From DATIRA01 sp964553405 (GTDB lineage Bacteria; Pseudomonadota; Gammaproteobacteria; Steroidobacterales; Steroidobacteraceae): 9,639 nt of DNA. The number at the start of each line of letters is the position of its first letter. The stretch's first letter is position 1. The stretch covers positions 1 to 9,639 of the forward strand of contig CAZKLS010000104.1 of NCBI GenBank assembly GCA_964553405.1, given 5' to 3'. Below, one piece after another: positions 1 through 6,371 of the stretch. The notes under the pieces were generated by a model that saw only the letters and a program-made list of their open reading frames with translations, was not told the DNA's origin and did not search any database. The translations under genes were made by a program, and so were the position numbers.

Positions 1-1280
1 ATCTCGTTGCCGTCGCGCTTGATCAGCAGCGTCGGCCGCACCGACTTGATGGCCCGGCTGCGCCGGATCGCGACCGACAGCGGATTCTCCAGCGGCTCGC
101 AGGTTTCCTCGTGAAAACCGCGGAAAATGTCGTCGATGTGGCGGCCCTGGGCCTCGTCGAAGGTCCAGCCGGTCAGTTCCTCGGCGACCGGGTTCAGGTA
201 CTCGATCGCGAGCGCCGCGTCGGTCGTCACGACGCCGTCCCCGATCGACTGCAGCGTGATCTGCGCGCTTTCCTTCTGCTTGAAGAGCGCGTCCTCGTAG
301 AGCTTGCGCTCGGTGACGTCCAGTTCGACGCCAACCAGGCGGCGCAGGCGCCCGGTAGGATCCACCCTCGCCCGGGCCCGGCTGATCACCCAGCGCCACT
401 CCCCGTCGCGGTGACGCATGCGGTGCATGCTCTCGAACATCGGGATCTTGCCGGCCATGTGGTCGCGGATCATCGCCTGAACCCGCGCCATGTCGTCCGG
501 GTGCACCATCCGGCGCCAGTCCGGAGAGAGGTTCGGGTCGTTCTCGTCGTAGCCGAGCATTTTTTTCCAGCGCGGCGAGAAATACATGTCGTTGTTTTCG
601 ACGTCGAAGTCCCAGAGGCCGTCGTTGGCGCAGGGCAGCGACAGTGCCGTGCGTTCCTCGATCCTGGCGAGACGCTTGTGCACGCGCAGCCGCTCGAGGC
701 CGATCGCGAAGCTCGAGCCCACGAGCTTCAGCATCAGGTGCAGGTTCACGTCCCAGCCCTGTCCCGGCTGCAGCGAGCACAGCGCCATGAAGCCGTGAAC
801 GCGCCCGTTCAGCGACAGGCCGCAGACCAGCGCGGAGCGGATGTTGATCGCGGCGAGACGGGCGGCGTCGACGGCGTGCTCGCGGCGCGGCTCGAAGTTG
901 TCGCGGAACTCCGCGATGCGCAGGTGCCCGAGGCCCCGCGAGAGGAACGGCAGCTGCTCCAGCGATTCGCCCTTGAGGACCTGTGGATCGAAGGGGGTAA
1001 ACACGCCGGTGGCGCTCGCCACCCGCTCGACGACCGTCGAGTCGGCGTCGAACAGCGCGATGCAGACCGCATCGACGCCGGTCGCCTCGCGCAATGCGTC
1101 GAGATTGCGCTTGATGCAGCTGCTGTTCTCGCCGTCGAGCGCCTGGAAATCGACCGCGACCTTCGTGACGAGTACGTCCAGCCCGACTGCCGGCTTGCCG
1201 CCCCGGCCGAAAATGGACTGCGTCGACAGGAAGTCTGTGCTCTCCGGTTCGTCGCCGCCTTCGGATGGGGACTTGGCCAT
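1..1280 (-). CDS. GAF-PAS-PAS sensor/signalling protein, C-terminus cut by window edge
   Basis: The minus-strand frame is open from an ATG at 1280 to base 1, giving 426 complete codons with no stop. An AGGA ribosome site lies 6 bases upstream and an in-frame TGA lies 11 codons upstream, so the start is well supported. No signal peptide or membrane segment is visible, so the protein should be cytosolic. Residues about 50-200 resemble a GAF domain. Residues about 210-328 are a PAS/PAC unit, with WDFDVENNDMYFSPRWKKML, VHPDDMARV and ending in VGVELDVTERK. Residues about 335-426 begin a second PAS, with ITLQSIGDGVVTTD, YLNPVAEELTGW and DIF. This second PAS has the form common in GGDEF/EAL cyclic-di-GMP proteins, so such an output domain may follow, but a histidine kinase is equally possible because the output is not in the window. 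The ligand is unknown. Confidence 0.85.
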   Translation of the reverse strand, partial: MAKSPSEGGDEPESTDFLSTQSIFGRGGKPAVGLDVLVTKVAVDFQALDGENSSCIKRNLDALREATGVDAVCIALFDADSTVVERVASATGVFTPFDPQVLKGESLEQLPFLSRGLGHLRIAEFRDNFEPRREHAVDAARLAAINIRSALVCGLSLNGRVHGFMALCSLQPGQGWDVNLHLMLKLVGSSFAIGLERLRVHKRLARIEERTALSLPCANDGLWDFDVENNDMYFSPRWKKMLGYDENDPNLSPDWRRMVHPDDMARVQAMIRDHMAGKIPMFESMHRMRHRDGEWRWVISRARARVDPTGRLRRLVGVELDVTERKLYEDALFKQKESAQITLQSIGDGVVTTDAALAIEYLNPVAEELTGWTFDEAQGRHIDDIFRGFHEETCEPLENPLSVAIRRSRAIKSVRPTLLIKRDGNE

Positions 1281-1341
1281 CAAGAATCCTGCAACCCCCG
1301 GTTTCCAGCCTCAGTCTCGCAAACTGCGTAGACCCGCGAGG

Positions 1342-1358
1342 GAACTGCCGCACAGTTC
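1342..1358. repeat. Short inverted repeat in the gap between sensor and ArnT-like genes
   Basis: GAACTG and CAGTTC form perfect 6-base arms around a 5-base loop (CCGCA). The repeat lies in the 140-base gap upstream of the sensor gene and downstream of the ArnT-like stop. There is no T-run, so it is a poor intrinsic terminator. It could be a small operator or chance. A weaker CGCA-AAC-TGCG dyad lies nearby at 1318-1328. Confidence 0.3.
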
Positions 1359-1391
1359 TACTGCTGTACCTGCCGCCCGGGTCCGCGGGGC

Positions 1392-1419
1392 ATTCTGGCA
1401 CAGACGATTAGGAATTCAA
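1392..1419 (-). promoter_or_regulatory. Possible sigma-70-like promoter for the sensor gene
   Basis: On the minus strand TTGAAT (1419-1414) and CAGAAT (1397-1392) are separated by 16 bases. Each matches 4 of 6 consensus positions. The site would give the sensor gene its own promoter with a leader of roughly 100 bases that contains the 1342-1358 dyad. The match is weak and based on pattern only. The gene could instead be read through from the glycosyltransferases upstream. Confidence 0.22.
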
Positions 1420-1420
1420 G

Positions 1421-3181
1421 CTAACTCCCTGTATTTACAGTGACATTGCCGGGCTGATACAGGCGCGCGGCGGAACTGTCGCCGCGCGCGACGCAGTCTG
1501 GGTCGGGATCGCCGCTGACCAGGAACCACTCCTGGCGGTTCGCGCGTCCGAGCTCGAGCGCCTGCGCCTCGCTGAAACAGGCCTCGCGCGCCTTGCGATC
1601 GAGCAGCACGGCGCGGTCCGGACGCCCGGCGAGCCAGGCAGCGGCATCGGCGGCCTCGTTCTCCTTCTCGCGCCACCTCGCATGCCCGAAGTTGACGCTG
1701 GGACGCCGCAGCTGCAGCAGGTACTGCTCCTTGGCGCCGACCAGTCCGAGTTCCGGGATTCCCGCAGTCGCCTGTTCGACCTGCTGCATGAAGGCCCGGC
1801 CCGAGCGCACGTCGTCGATCCGCGGGTTGACGACGAAGCCGATCGCGAGCAGCACGGCCGCGAGCACGCCGGCGTAAGCGAAGAAAGCGTCGCGCTGGCG
1901 GAATACGAGCAGCGAGGCGAGCGCGCCGGCGGCCATCACGGCGAGCGGAAACACGGGCTCGGCGCCGTAGTCCGCGACGATCCGTTCGGCCGCGCCCCCG
2001 TCGAACCCGAGGTACAGCGCCGCGCCGGTCACGACCAGCGTCAGCGCGCAGGCCAGCACGAACATCAACCGCCGGGGACCGGGCGCGCGCATCAGCTCGG
2101 GCAGCCACGGCCCCGCCGCCATCGCGAGCGCCGGCAACGCGGGCAGCACATAGACACCGCGCTTGCCGGAACTCAGGCTGAAGAACGCGACCACGATCAC
2201 CACCCAGGCGAGCAGCACCGCCGTCCATGCGTCCCGACTGGCGAGCGCCTTCCTCCAGCGCGGCCAGAGCCAGGGCGAGAGCGCGATCAACGGCAGCCAC
2301 AGCAGCGGAATCACCCGCACCAGGTAGTACCAGAACGGCTCGTGGTGATGCCAGGCGTCCGCGTAACGCGTGACCGTCTGCTGGAACAGGATCTCGTTGC
2401 GATAGGCCAGCAGTTCGCCGCCCGCCGCGGTTGCGACCATCATCGGCACGAACCACAGCCCGATCGCCACGAGCATCGCGAGCGCCCCCGCGAGGATCAA
2501 CCGGCCACTTCGGGCGGGCATCGACCAGCCGCGCCATGCCAGCGCCGCTGCCGGAACCAGCGCGAGCAACGGCAGGAAGCCGACCCCCTTGGTGATGACG
2601 CCGAGCCCGGCCGCGGCCCAGCCGACCAGGTACCAGCCTCGGGACGGACCCAGCAGCAGGTGCCTGAGCAGTCCGTACAGGCTCAGCGTCGTCAGCAGGC
2701 ACAGCGTGCCGTCGATCTGCGCCTGCCTGGCCTGCCAGACGAACTGGAACGTGACGAGCAGCACGAACCCGCCGGCGAGCGCTGCCTCGCGACCGCGGGC
2801 GCGGCGCAGCAGGTCGTAGACCGCGAGCAGCGTACCGAGGCCCGCGAGCAGCGAGGGCAGCAGGAAACCCGCCCGCACCGAGCCGGTCACGGCCATCGAG
2901 GCCGCCATCATCCAGAAGTACAGCGGCGGCTTGTCGGCGTAGAGGTCGCCGCCGACACGCGGAATCAGCCAGTCGCCCGAGCGCAACATGTCCTGCGCGA
3001 CTAGCGCAAAGCGCGGCTCGTCGGCAGGCCAGGGATCACGCAGGCCGAATCCCGCGCCGATCATCAGCAGGCCGAGTCCGAGCAGCCAGGCGAGGTCCAC
3101 GACGACGTCCCGCCGCGAGGAGCGGCCCGGGCGCAGGAAGGCATCGAGGAGCGCGGGCGCGGGACCGCGAGCCTCGCTCAC
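1421..3181 (-). CDS. ArnT/PMT-type integral membrane glycosyltransferase (lipid-linked sugar donor)
   Basis: This 586-residue protein has the layout of the ArnT/PMT (GT-C) family, about the usual ArnT length. A short cytoplasmic N-terminus leads to a first membrane segment at about 30-47. The acidic first-loop motif (D54-E55-P-R57) and the YADKPPLYFW stretch (about 81-90) follow, both hallmarks of the family. Many hydrophobic segments extend to about residue 450, ending in NPRIDDVRSGRAFM and a soluble C-terminal domain of roughly 130 residues. Family members move a sugar from a polyprenyl-phosphate donor to lipid A, protein or another acceptor on the periplasmic side. The start is GTG, directly abutting the stop of the family 2 glycosyltransferase (TGAGTG), with a GAGGA site 7 bases upstream. 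Donor and acceptor cannot be read from the sequence, so L-Ara4N specificity is not claimed. Confidence 0.88.
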   Translation of the reverse strand: MSEARGPAPALLDAFLRPGRSSRRDVVVDLAWLLGLGLLMIGAGFGLRDPWPADEPRFALVAQDMLRSGDWLIPRVGGDLYADKPPLYFWMMAASMAVTGSVRAGFLLPSLLAGLGTLLAVYDLLRRARGREAALAGGFVLLVTFQFVWQARQAQIDGTLCLLTTLSLYGLLRHLLLGPSRGWYLVGWAAAGLGVITKGVGFLPLLALVPAAALAWRGWSMPARSGRLILAGALAMLVAIGLWFVPMMVATAAGGELLAYRNEILFQQTVTRYADAWHHHEPFWYYLVRVIPLLWLPLIALSPWLWPRWRKALASRDAWTAVLLAWVVIVVAFFSLSSGKRGVYVLPALPALAMAAGPWLPELMRAPGPRRLMFVLACALTLVVTGAALYLGFDGGAAERIVADYGAEPVFPLAVMAAGALASLLVFRQRDAFFAYAGVLAAVLLAIGFVVNPRIDDVRSGRAFMQQVEQATAGIPELGLVGAKEQYLLQLRRPSVNFGHARWREKENEAADAAAWLAGRPDRAVLLDRKAREACFSEAQALELGRANRQEWFLVSGDPDPDCVARGDSSAARLYQPGNVTVNTGS

Positions 3182-3940
3182 TCAGGATTCCTCGTTCGAC
3201 GGAACACGCGGCGACGCGCGCCGAATGAGCCACATCACGCCGAACAAGTCCACGATGCCCACCCAGAGGCGGTTGTGCAGCCCGTACTTGGACTTGCCGC
3301 GCGTGCGCTCCCGGTGATTTACCGGGACCGAGACCACCTGGTAACCCTCGCGCTGGAACAGCGCCGGCATGAACCGGTGCATGTGGTTGAAACGGGGCAT
3401 GTCCATGAACACGTCGCGGTCGAATACCTTGATGCCGCAGCCGGTATCCGGCGTGCCGTCCTTCAGCAGGCCACCGCGCACGCGATTCGCCACGCGCGAG
3501 GACAGCCGCCTGAGCCAGGTGTCGCGGCGCGTCGTCCGGTTGCCCATCACGAGCCGCAGCCCGGGCGACTCCGACTGCACGGCGGCCTCCAGCAGATTCG
3601 GGATGTCGGCCGGGTCGTTCTGGCCGTCACCGTCGAGCGTCGCGATCCAGCGCGCACGGGCCGCGCGCACCCCGGTGGCGACCGCAGCGCTCTGGCCGGA
3701 GCGTACCTGGTGACGCACGAGCCGGACCTCCGGCATCTCCACGCGCGCGGCCACCACGGCGCGGGCCGTGCCGTCGGTGCTGCCATCGTCGACGAAGATC
3801 GTCTCGAACGCGAATCGTCCCTCGAGCGCCGCGTGAATCTCGCGCGCGAGCGGCAGCACGTTCTCCTCCTCGTTGCAGACGGGAATCACGACCGACACGT
3901 CGAGCGTCGGCTGCGGCGATCCGGGGGCGGCGTCTGTCAA
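3182..3940 (-). CDS. Family 2 glycosyltransferase, dolichol/polyprenyl-phosphate sugar synthase type
   Basis: The likely 252-residue protein is a GT2 (GT-A fold) enzyme of the DPM1/ArnC type, which attaches a nucleotide-activated sugar to polyprenyl phosphate at the cytoplasmic face. SVVIPVCNEEENV (16-28) opens the nucleotide-binding fold. VDDGST (50-55) and the metal-binding DGDGQNDP (103-110) follow. PDTGCGIKVFDRDVF and the RGKSKYG motif (214-220) are typical of this subgroup. The end has one hydrophobic stretch (about 225-239) rather than the two clear anchors of ArnC. I chose the TTG at 3940 because the frame upstream has no ATG or GTG until one inside the divergent exporter gene (4135), and the conserved domain begins 13 residues after the TTG. 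Its ribosome site is poor. It abuts the ArnT-like gene and probably supplies its lipid-linked sugar. The start is less certain than the function. Confidence 0.85.
   Translation of the reverse strand: MTDAAPGSPQPTLDVSVVIPVCNEEENVLPLAREIHAALEGRFAFETIFVDDGSTDGTARAVVAARVEMPEVRLVRHQVRSGQSAAVATGVRAARARWIATLDGDGQNDPADIPNLLEAAVQSESPGLRLVMGNRTTRRDTWLRRLSSRVANRVRGGLLKDGTPDTGCGIKVFDRDVFMDMPRFNHMHRFMPALFQREGYQVVSVPVNHRERTRGKSKYGLHNRLWVGIVDLFGVMWLIRRASPRVPSNEES
3189..3193 (-). promoter_or_regulatory. Ribosome binding site for the ArnT-like gene
   Basis: GAGGA on the minus strand lies 7 bases before the GTG at 3181, inside the last codons of the upstream glycosyltransferase. It supports the GTG start and suggests translational coupling of the pair through TGAGTG. 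Confidence 0.7.
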
Positions 3941-4071
3941 GGTCGGTACCGTTCTGCCAGAGGGTATTCCGTCGGCCCGTGGCCGCGGACGCCGGGGTAG
4001 TATAAGCGCGTCCCGCGCAGGAGCGTCGCCGATGAACAGCGTCGCGTCGCCGGACGAGAACGATCCAGGCC
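3941..4071. promoter_or_regulatory. Divergent intergenic region with shared AT-rich box
   Basis: This 131-base region separates the minus-strand glycosyltransferases from the plus-strand exporter. The one AT-rich block in this otherwise GC-rich stretch is GTAGTATAAGC around 3997-4007. On the minus strand it contains TATACT (4004-3999), and on the plus strand TATAAG (4001-4006); each matches 5 of 6 bases of a -10 box. Neither has a convincing -35. Overlapping -10 boxes would give leaders of roughly 50-60 bases to both operons. Promoter activity is inferred, not shown. Confidence 0.4.
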
Positions 4072-4959
4072 GTGAAAGACCGCCTCGCCAATCCCCATTC
4101 GCACACGACCGCCAGCCAGCGGCTGGGCTGGGCACTGGTCGTCACCGGCGCCTTCATGCTGCTCGAGGTCGTAGGCGGGCTGATATCGGGCTCGCTCGCG
4201 CTGCTCGCGGATGCCGGGCACATGCTCACCGACACGGCCGCGCTGGCGCTCGCCTGGCTGGCCGCGCAGCTCGCTCAGAGGCCGACCGATCCGAGGCGCT
4301 CCTACGGTTACCACAGGGCGCAGGTGCTGGCCGCCTTCGTCAACGCGCTCGCGCTGTTCGCGGTTGTCGCATGGATCCTCTACGAGGCCGTGGAACGGCT
4401 GCTGACGCCGCGCGACATCCACGGCGAGACGATGCTCGGCATCGCGCTGCTGGGCCTGCTCGCGAACCTGGTCGTCTACCGGATCCTGCGCAGCGACGAC
4501 GACGGGAACATCAACGTCGCAGCGGCGCGGCTGCACGTGCTCGGCGACCTGCTCGGCTCAATCGGCGCGATCCTTGCGGCGGGCGTGATCCTGGCGACCG
4601 GCTGGACGCCGATCGACCCGATCCTCTCGGTGTTCGTCGCGCTGCTGATCGTCCGCAGCGCCTGGCGGCTGCTGCGCAAGTCCACGCTGATCCTGATGGA
4701 GAATGCCCCGGAGACGGTGGACCCGGACGAGCTCAAGGACGCGCTGGTCGCAGCCGTGCCGGGCGTCCGCGACGTGCACGACGTCCACTGCTGGTCGCTG
4801 ACGACCGGCCAGACGATGCTGACGCTGCACCTGGCGCTCGACGCCGAGGCCGACCCCTCCCTGGTGCTGCGCCAGGCGAAGCGACTGCTCGTCGAGCGCT
4901 ACGAAGTGGCGCACTCGGCGCTGCAGCTCGAACGGGACGAGTGCCCAGATGCTGTGTGA
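4072..4959 (+). CDS. Cation diffusion facilitator (ZitB/CzcD-like Zn2+/H+ antiporter)
   Basis: This 295-residue inner-membrane CDF protein would export Zn2+ and similar metals from the cytoplasm in exchange for protons. Six hydrophobic segments are visible within residues 19-196. The two intramembrane metal motifs are present: ADAGHMLTD in TM2 (H50 and D54) and HVLGDLLGS in TM5 (H155 and D159), the His-Asp set typical of ZitB-like zinc transporters. A cytosolic C-terminal domain follows (about 205-285), with VRDVHDVHCWSLTTGQ and MLTLHLAL. Unlike ZitB as I recall it, there is no His-rich tail, and the TM4-TM5 loop has no His cluster. The start is GTG at 4072. An in-frame TGA at 4033 leaves no upstream option, and the ribosome site is weak (CAGG close to the GTG). 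It is followed after 36 bases by the acyltransferase, so they are probably co-transcribed. Confidence 0.93.
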   Translation: MKDRLANPHSHTTASQRLGWALVVTGAFMLLEVVGGLISGSLALLADAGHMLTDTAALALAWLAAQLAQRPTDPRRSYGYHRAQVLAAFVNALALFAVVAWILYEAVERLLTPRDIHGETMLGIALLGLLANLVVYRILRSDDDGNINVAAARLHVLGDLLGSIGAILAAGVILATGWTPIDPILSVFVALLIVRSAWRLLRKSTLILMENAPETVDPDELKDALVAAVPGVRDVHDVHCWSLTTGQTMLTLHLALDAEADPSLVLRQAKRLLVERYEVAHSALQLERDECPDAV

Positions 4960-4984
4960 GTCGCTGCTGGACGGTACGGGTACC

Positions 4985-4989
4985 GGGGA
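4985..4989 (+). promoter_or_regulatory. Ribosome binding site for the DUF374 gene
   Basis: GGGGA lies 6 bases before the GTG at 4996 and decides this start. The 36-base gap from the exporter stop has no terminator-like hairpin, consistent with one transcript. Confidence 0.65.
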
Positions 4990-4995
4990 ACACTA

Positions 4996-5763
4996 GTGGA
5001 CGAGCGCCAGGACGACGTCGCGACGCAGCAGCAGCCGCGCAACACGCTTTACCGGAAGGTCACGCGGGGCAAGCGGCAGCTCACGCGCGGACGGCTGCTC
5101 CTGTACCGGGTCGCGGTCGCGGTAGCGTGGTGGCTGGGGCGATTCCTGTGGTGGAGCGTTCGCGTGCACCGGGTGATCGGTCTGGACGCGGCGCGCGCCG
5201 CGGTCAGGGATTCGAAGTCGCTGATTCCCGTGTACTGGCACCAGCACATGCTGTTCGGCGTCCGCGCGCTGCTCGACCTGCAACCCGACGGGCTCAAGGT
5301 CGGCTTCCTGATCAGTCCCTCGGTGGACGGCACTGCGCCCTCGATGCTGGTGGGCAAGCTCGGCGGTCACGTGATTCGGGGCTCGTCGACGCACACCGGG
5401 GCCAAGGCGCTGAAGGACTACTACCAGACGATCGTCAAGGAGCAGGTCTCGCCCGCGTTGACACCCGACGGACCGCGCGGCCCGATGCACGAGTTCAAGC
5501 CCGGGGCGATCATGCTCGCCCAGTTGAGTGGACGTCCGATCCTTCCGATCAGCATCGCAGCGTCCAGAAAGTGGACGTTCGACACCTGGGACCGCTTCGA
5601 GCTGCCACTGCCATTCAGCCGCGTCGTGATCGCCTACGGAGAGCCGGTCAGGATGCCGCGGGGCATGGACTCCGCCGGCCTCGCACAGATGCAGCAGCAG
5701 ATGGCCGGGACGCTGCAGGCGCTCAGGCAGCAGGCGGAGGCGGCGCTGCAACAGCCTCGGTGA
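4996..5763 (+). CDS. DUF374-family lysophospholipid / lipid A-type acyltransferase
   Basis: This 255-residue protein matches the DUF374 branch of the LPLAT acyltransferase superfamily. Characterised members include LpxJ, a secondary lipid A acyltransferase of Helicobacter and Campylobacter. A basic N-terminus and a hydrophobic segment (about 34-53) suggest a membrane anchor at the cytoplasmic face. Motifs in order are VYWHQHML (79-86, H82 or H84 as catalytic candidates), SPSVDG (107-112), RGSS (128-131), LTPDGPRGP (155-163) and PILPISI (181-187). It would move an acyl chain onto a lipid or lipid A precursor, but acceptor and donor are unknown. The start is GTG with GGGGA upstream. It is second in the operon after the cation exporter. 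Its last 41 bases overlap the tail of the convergent phosphopantetheinyl transferase gene. Confidence 0.85.
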   Translation: MDERQDDVATQQQPRNTLYRKVTRGKRQLTRGRLLLYRVAVAVAWWLGRFLWWSVRVHRVIGLDAARAAVRDSKSLIPVYWHQHMLFGVRALLDLQPDGLKVGFLISPSVDGTAPSMLVGKLGGHVIRGSSTHTGAKALKDYYQTIVKEQVSPALTPDGPRGPMHEFKPGAIMLAQLSGRPILPISIAASRKWTFDTWDRFELPLPFSRVVIAYGEPVRMPRGMDSAGLAQMQQQMAGTLQALRQQAEAALQQPR

Positions 5764-6325
5764 CGACGATCTCCGCGCAGGGCCCCGGGCTTGCCAGCCG
5801 GCACAAGACGTCCTCGGCGAGCGCTGGCTGCCAGAGACTGTACGCTGTGCCGTCGAGGCTGGCCGAGCGGCTGTCACCGGTGATCTGCACGCGTCGCGCA
5901 TCGCGGATTCCAGCGCCCGCAGCCTTCAGGACGGCCTCGGTAGCCGTCCAGCGCAGCAGGCGTTCGGTCTCCTGCGGCGTCCGCTCCACGCGATCCTCCA
6001 CGTCCAGCCCGATCTCGAGATCCCGGCTCACGGCCACGGCCACGCGGCGCCGCGAGTGGCTGATGCTGATGCGAGGCCCGGATCGAAGTACCGGTTTTCC
6101 ACCCGGGAGGTAGCGAAGGTCCGAGGGCAGGAACGACCGTTCCGAGACCGCGCTGGCCGCCTGCAGCACGAGCTCGATCGCGAGCAGGCTGGCGAGGCGC
6201 GAGGCCTCGTCCCGGCGCTCGATCTCCAAACGCTTCGCATACGGCAGGCGCTCGAGCACGGACTGCTGCCGCAGGGGATCCATGTGTCCCGGCGATGACG
6301 CGTGTAGTAGCATTATCTGGTTCAT
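5723..6325 (-). CDS. Compact Sfp-type 4'-phosphopantetheinyl transferase
   Basis: The probable 200-residue enzyme moves the phosphopantetheine arm of coenzyme A onto a conserved Ser of carrier proteins. Visible motifs are GGKPVL (75-80), ISISHS (86-91) and IGLDVE (105-110), then WTATEAVLKAAG (126-137). D108, E110 and E130 fit the metal-binding triad, and K134 is kept. Two oddities: the usual Lys before the Glu of the WxxKE motif is Thr129, and only 16 residues separate E110 from W126, against roughly 38 in Bacillus subtilis Sfp. The start at 6325 is chosen because the N-terminus then begins with a short hydrophobic strand, as in Sfp; ATGs at 6313 and 6283 are alternatives. The frame runs back to 6496 only by overlapping the P450. 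It diverges from the P450 and ligase-carrier genes, whose carrier domain is the obvious substrate. Confidence 0.85.
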   Translation of the reverse strand: MNQIMLLHASSPGHMDPLRQQSVLERLPYAKRLEIERRDEASRLASLLAIELVLQAASAVSERSFLPSDLRYLPGGKPVLRSGPRISISHSRRRVAVAVSRDLEIGLDVEDRVERTPQETERLLRWTATEAVLKAAGAGIRDARRVQITGDSRSASLDGTAYSLWQPALAEDVLCRLASPGPCAEIVVTEAVAAPPPPAA

Positions 6326-6371
6326 TTGCAGGCATTTTCCGCTGACCGCAACGCGCTCCGCCAGCACCCAG
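6326..6371. promoter_or_regulatory. Short divergent gap between PPTase and P450 genes
   Basis: Only 46 bases separate the two chosen starts, so promoters must overlap coding ends. On the minus strand GATAAT (6317-6312) matches 5 of 6 bases of a -10 box. It would start transcription near 6305 and favour the ATG at 6283 for the PPTase. No good -35 is seen for either direction, and neither gene has a strong ribosome site here. Confidence 0.3.

Noticed and set aside
111..1331. Plus-strand open frame of 406 codons opposite the sensor gene
   Set aside because: It is opposite the GAF-PAS-PAS frame and has no domain pattern.
1281..1420. Intrinsic terminator between the ArnT-like gene and the sensor gene
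   Set aside because: Only a 6-base dyad and GC-rich stretches are present, with no following T-run on the minus strand.
1682..3004. Plus-strand open frame of 440 codons opposite the ArnT-like gene
   Set aside because: Composition (His/Arg/Gln-rich, repetitive) and lack of motifs mark it as antisense to a membrane protein gene.
3941..4135. Longer GT2 starting with ATG at 4135
   Set aside because: The extra 65 residues are Arg/Pro/Gly-rich, overlap the exporter gene and cross the divergent promoter region.
4973..4985. GGTACGGGTACCG near-repeat between exporter and acyltransferase genes, with a similar GGTACCG near 3945
   Set aside because: Too short and too few copies to call a repeat or operator.
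3873..6113. Very long plus-strand open frame (746 codons) across the exporter and acyltransferase genes
   Set aside because: It is an out-of-frame shadow: Arg/Ala/Gly-rich with no motifs, covering two genes with clear family motifs in another frame.
6282..6371. Longer P450 with an ATG start at 6282
   Set aside because: It would overlap the divergent PPTase start, and the added 30 residues do not resemble a P450 N-terminus or a membrane anchor.
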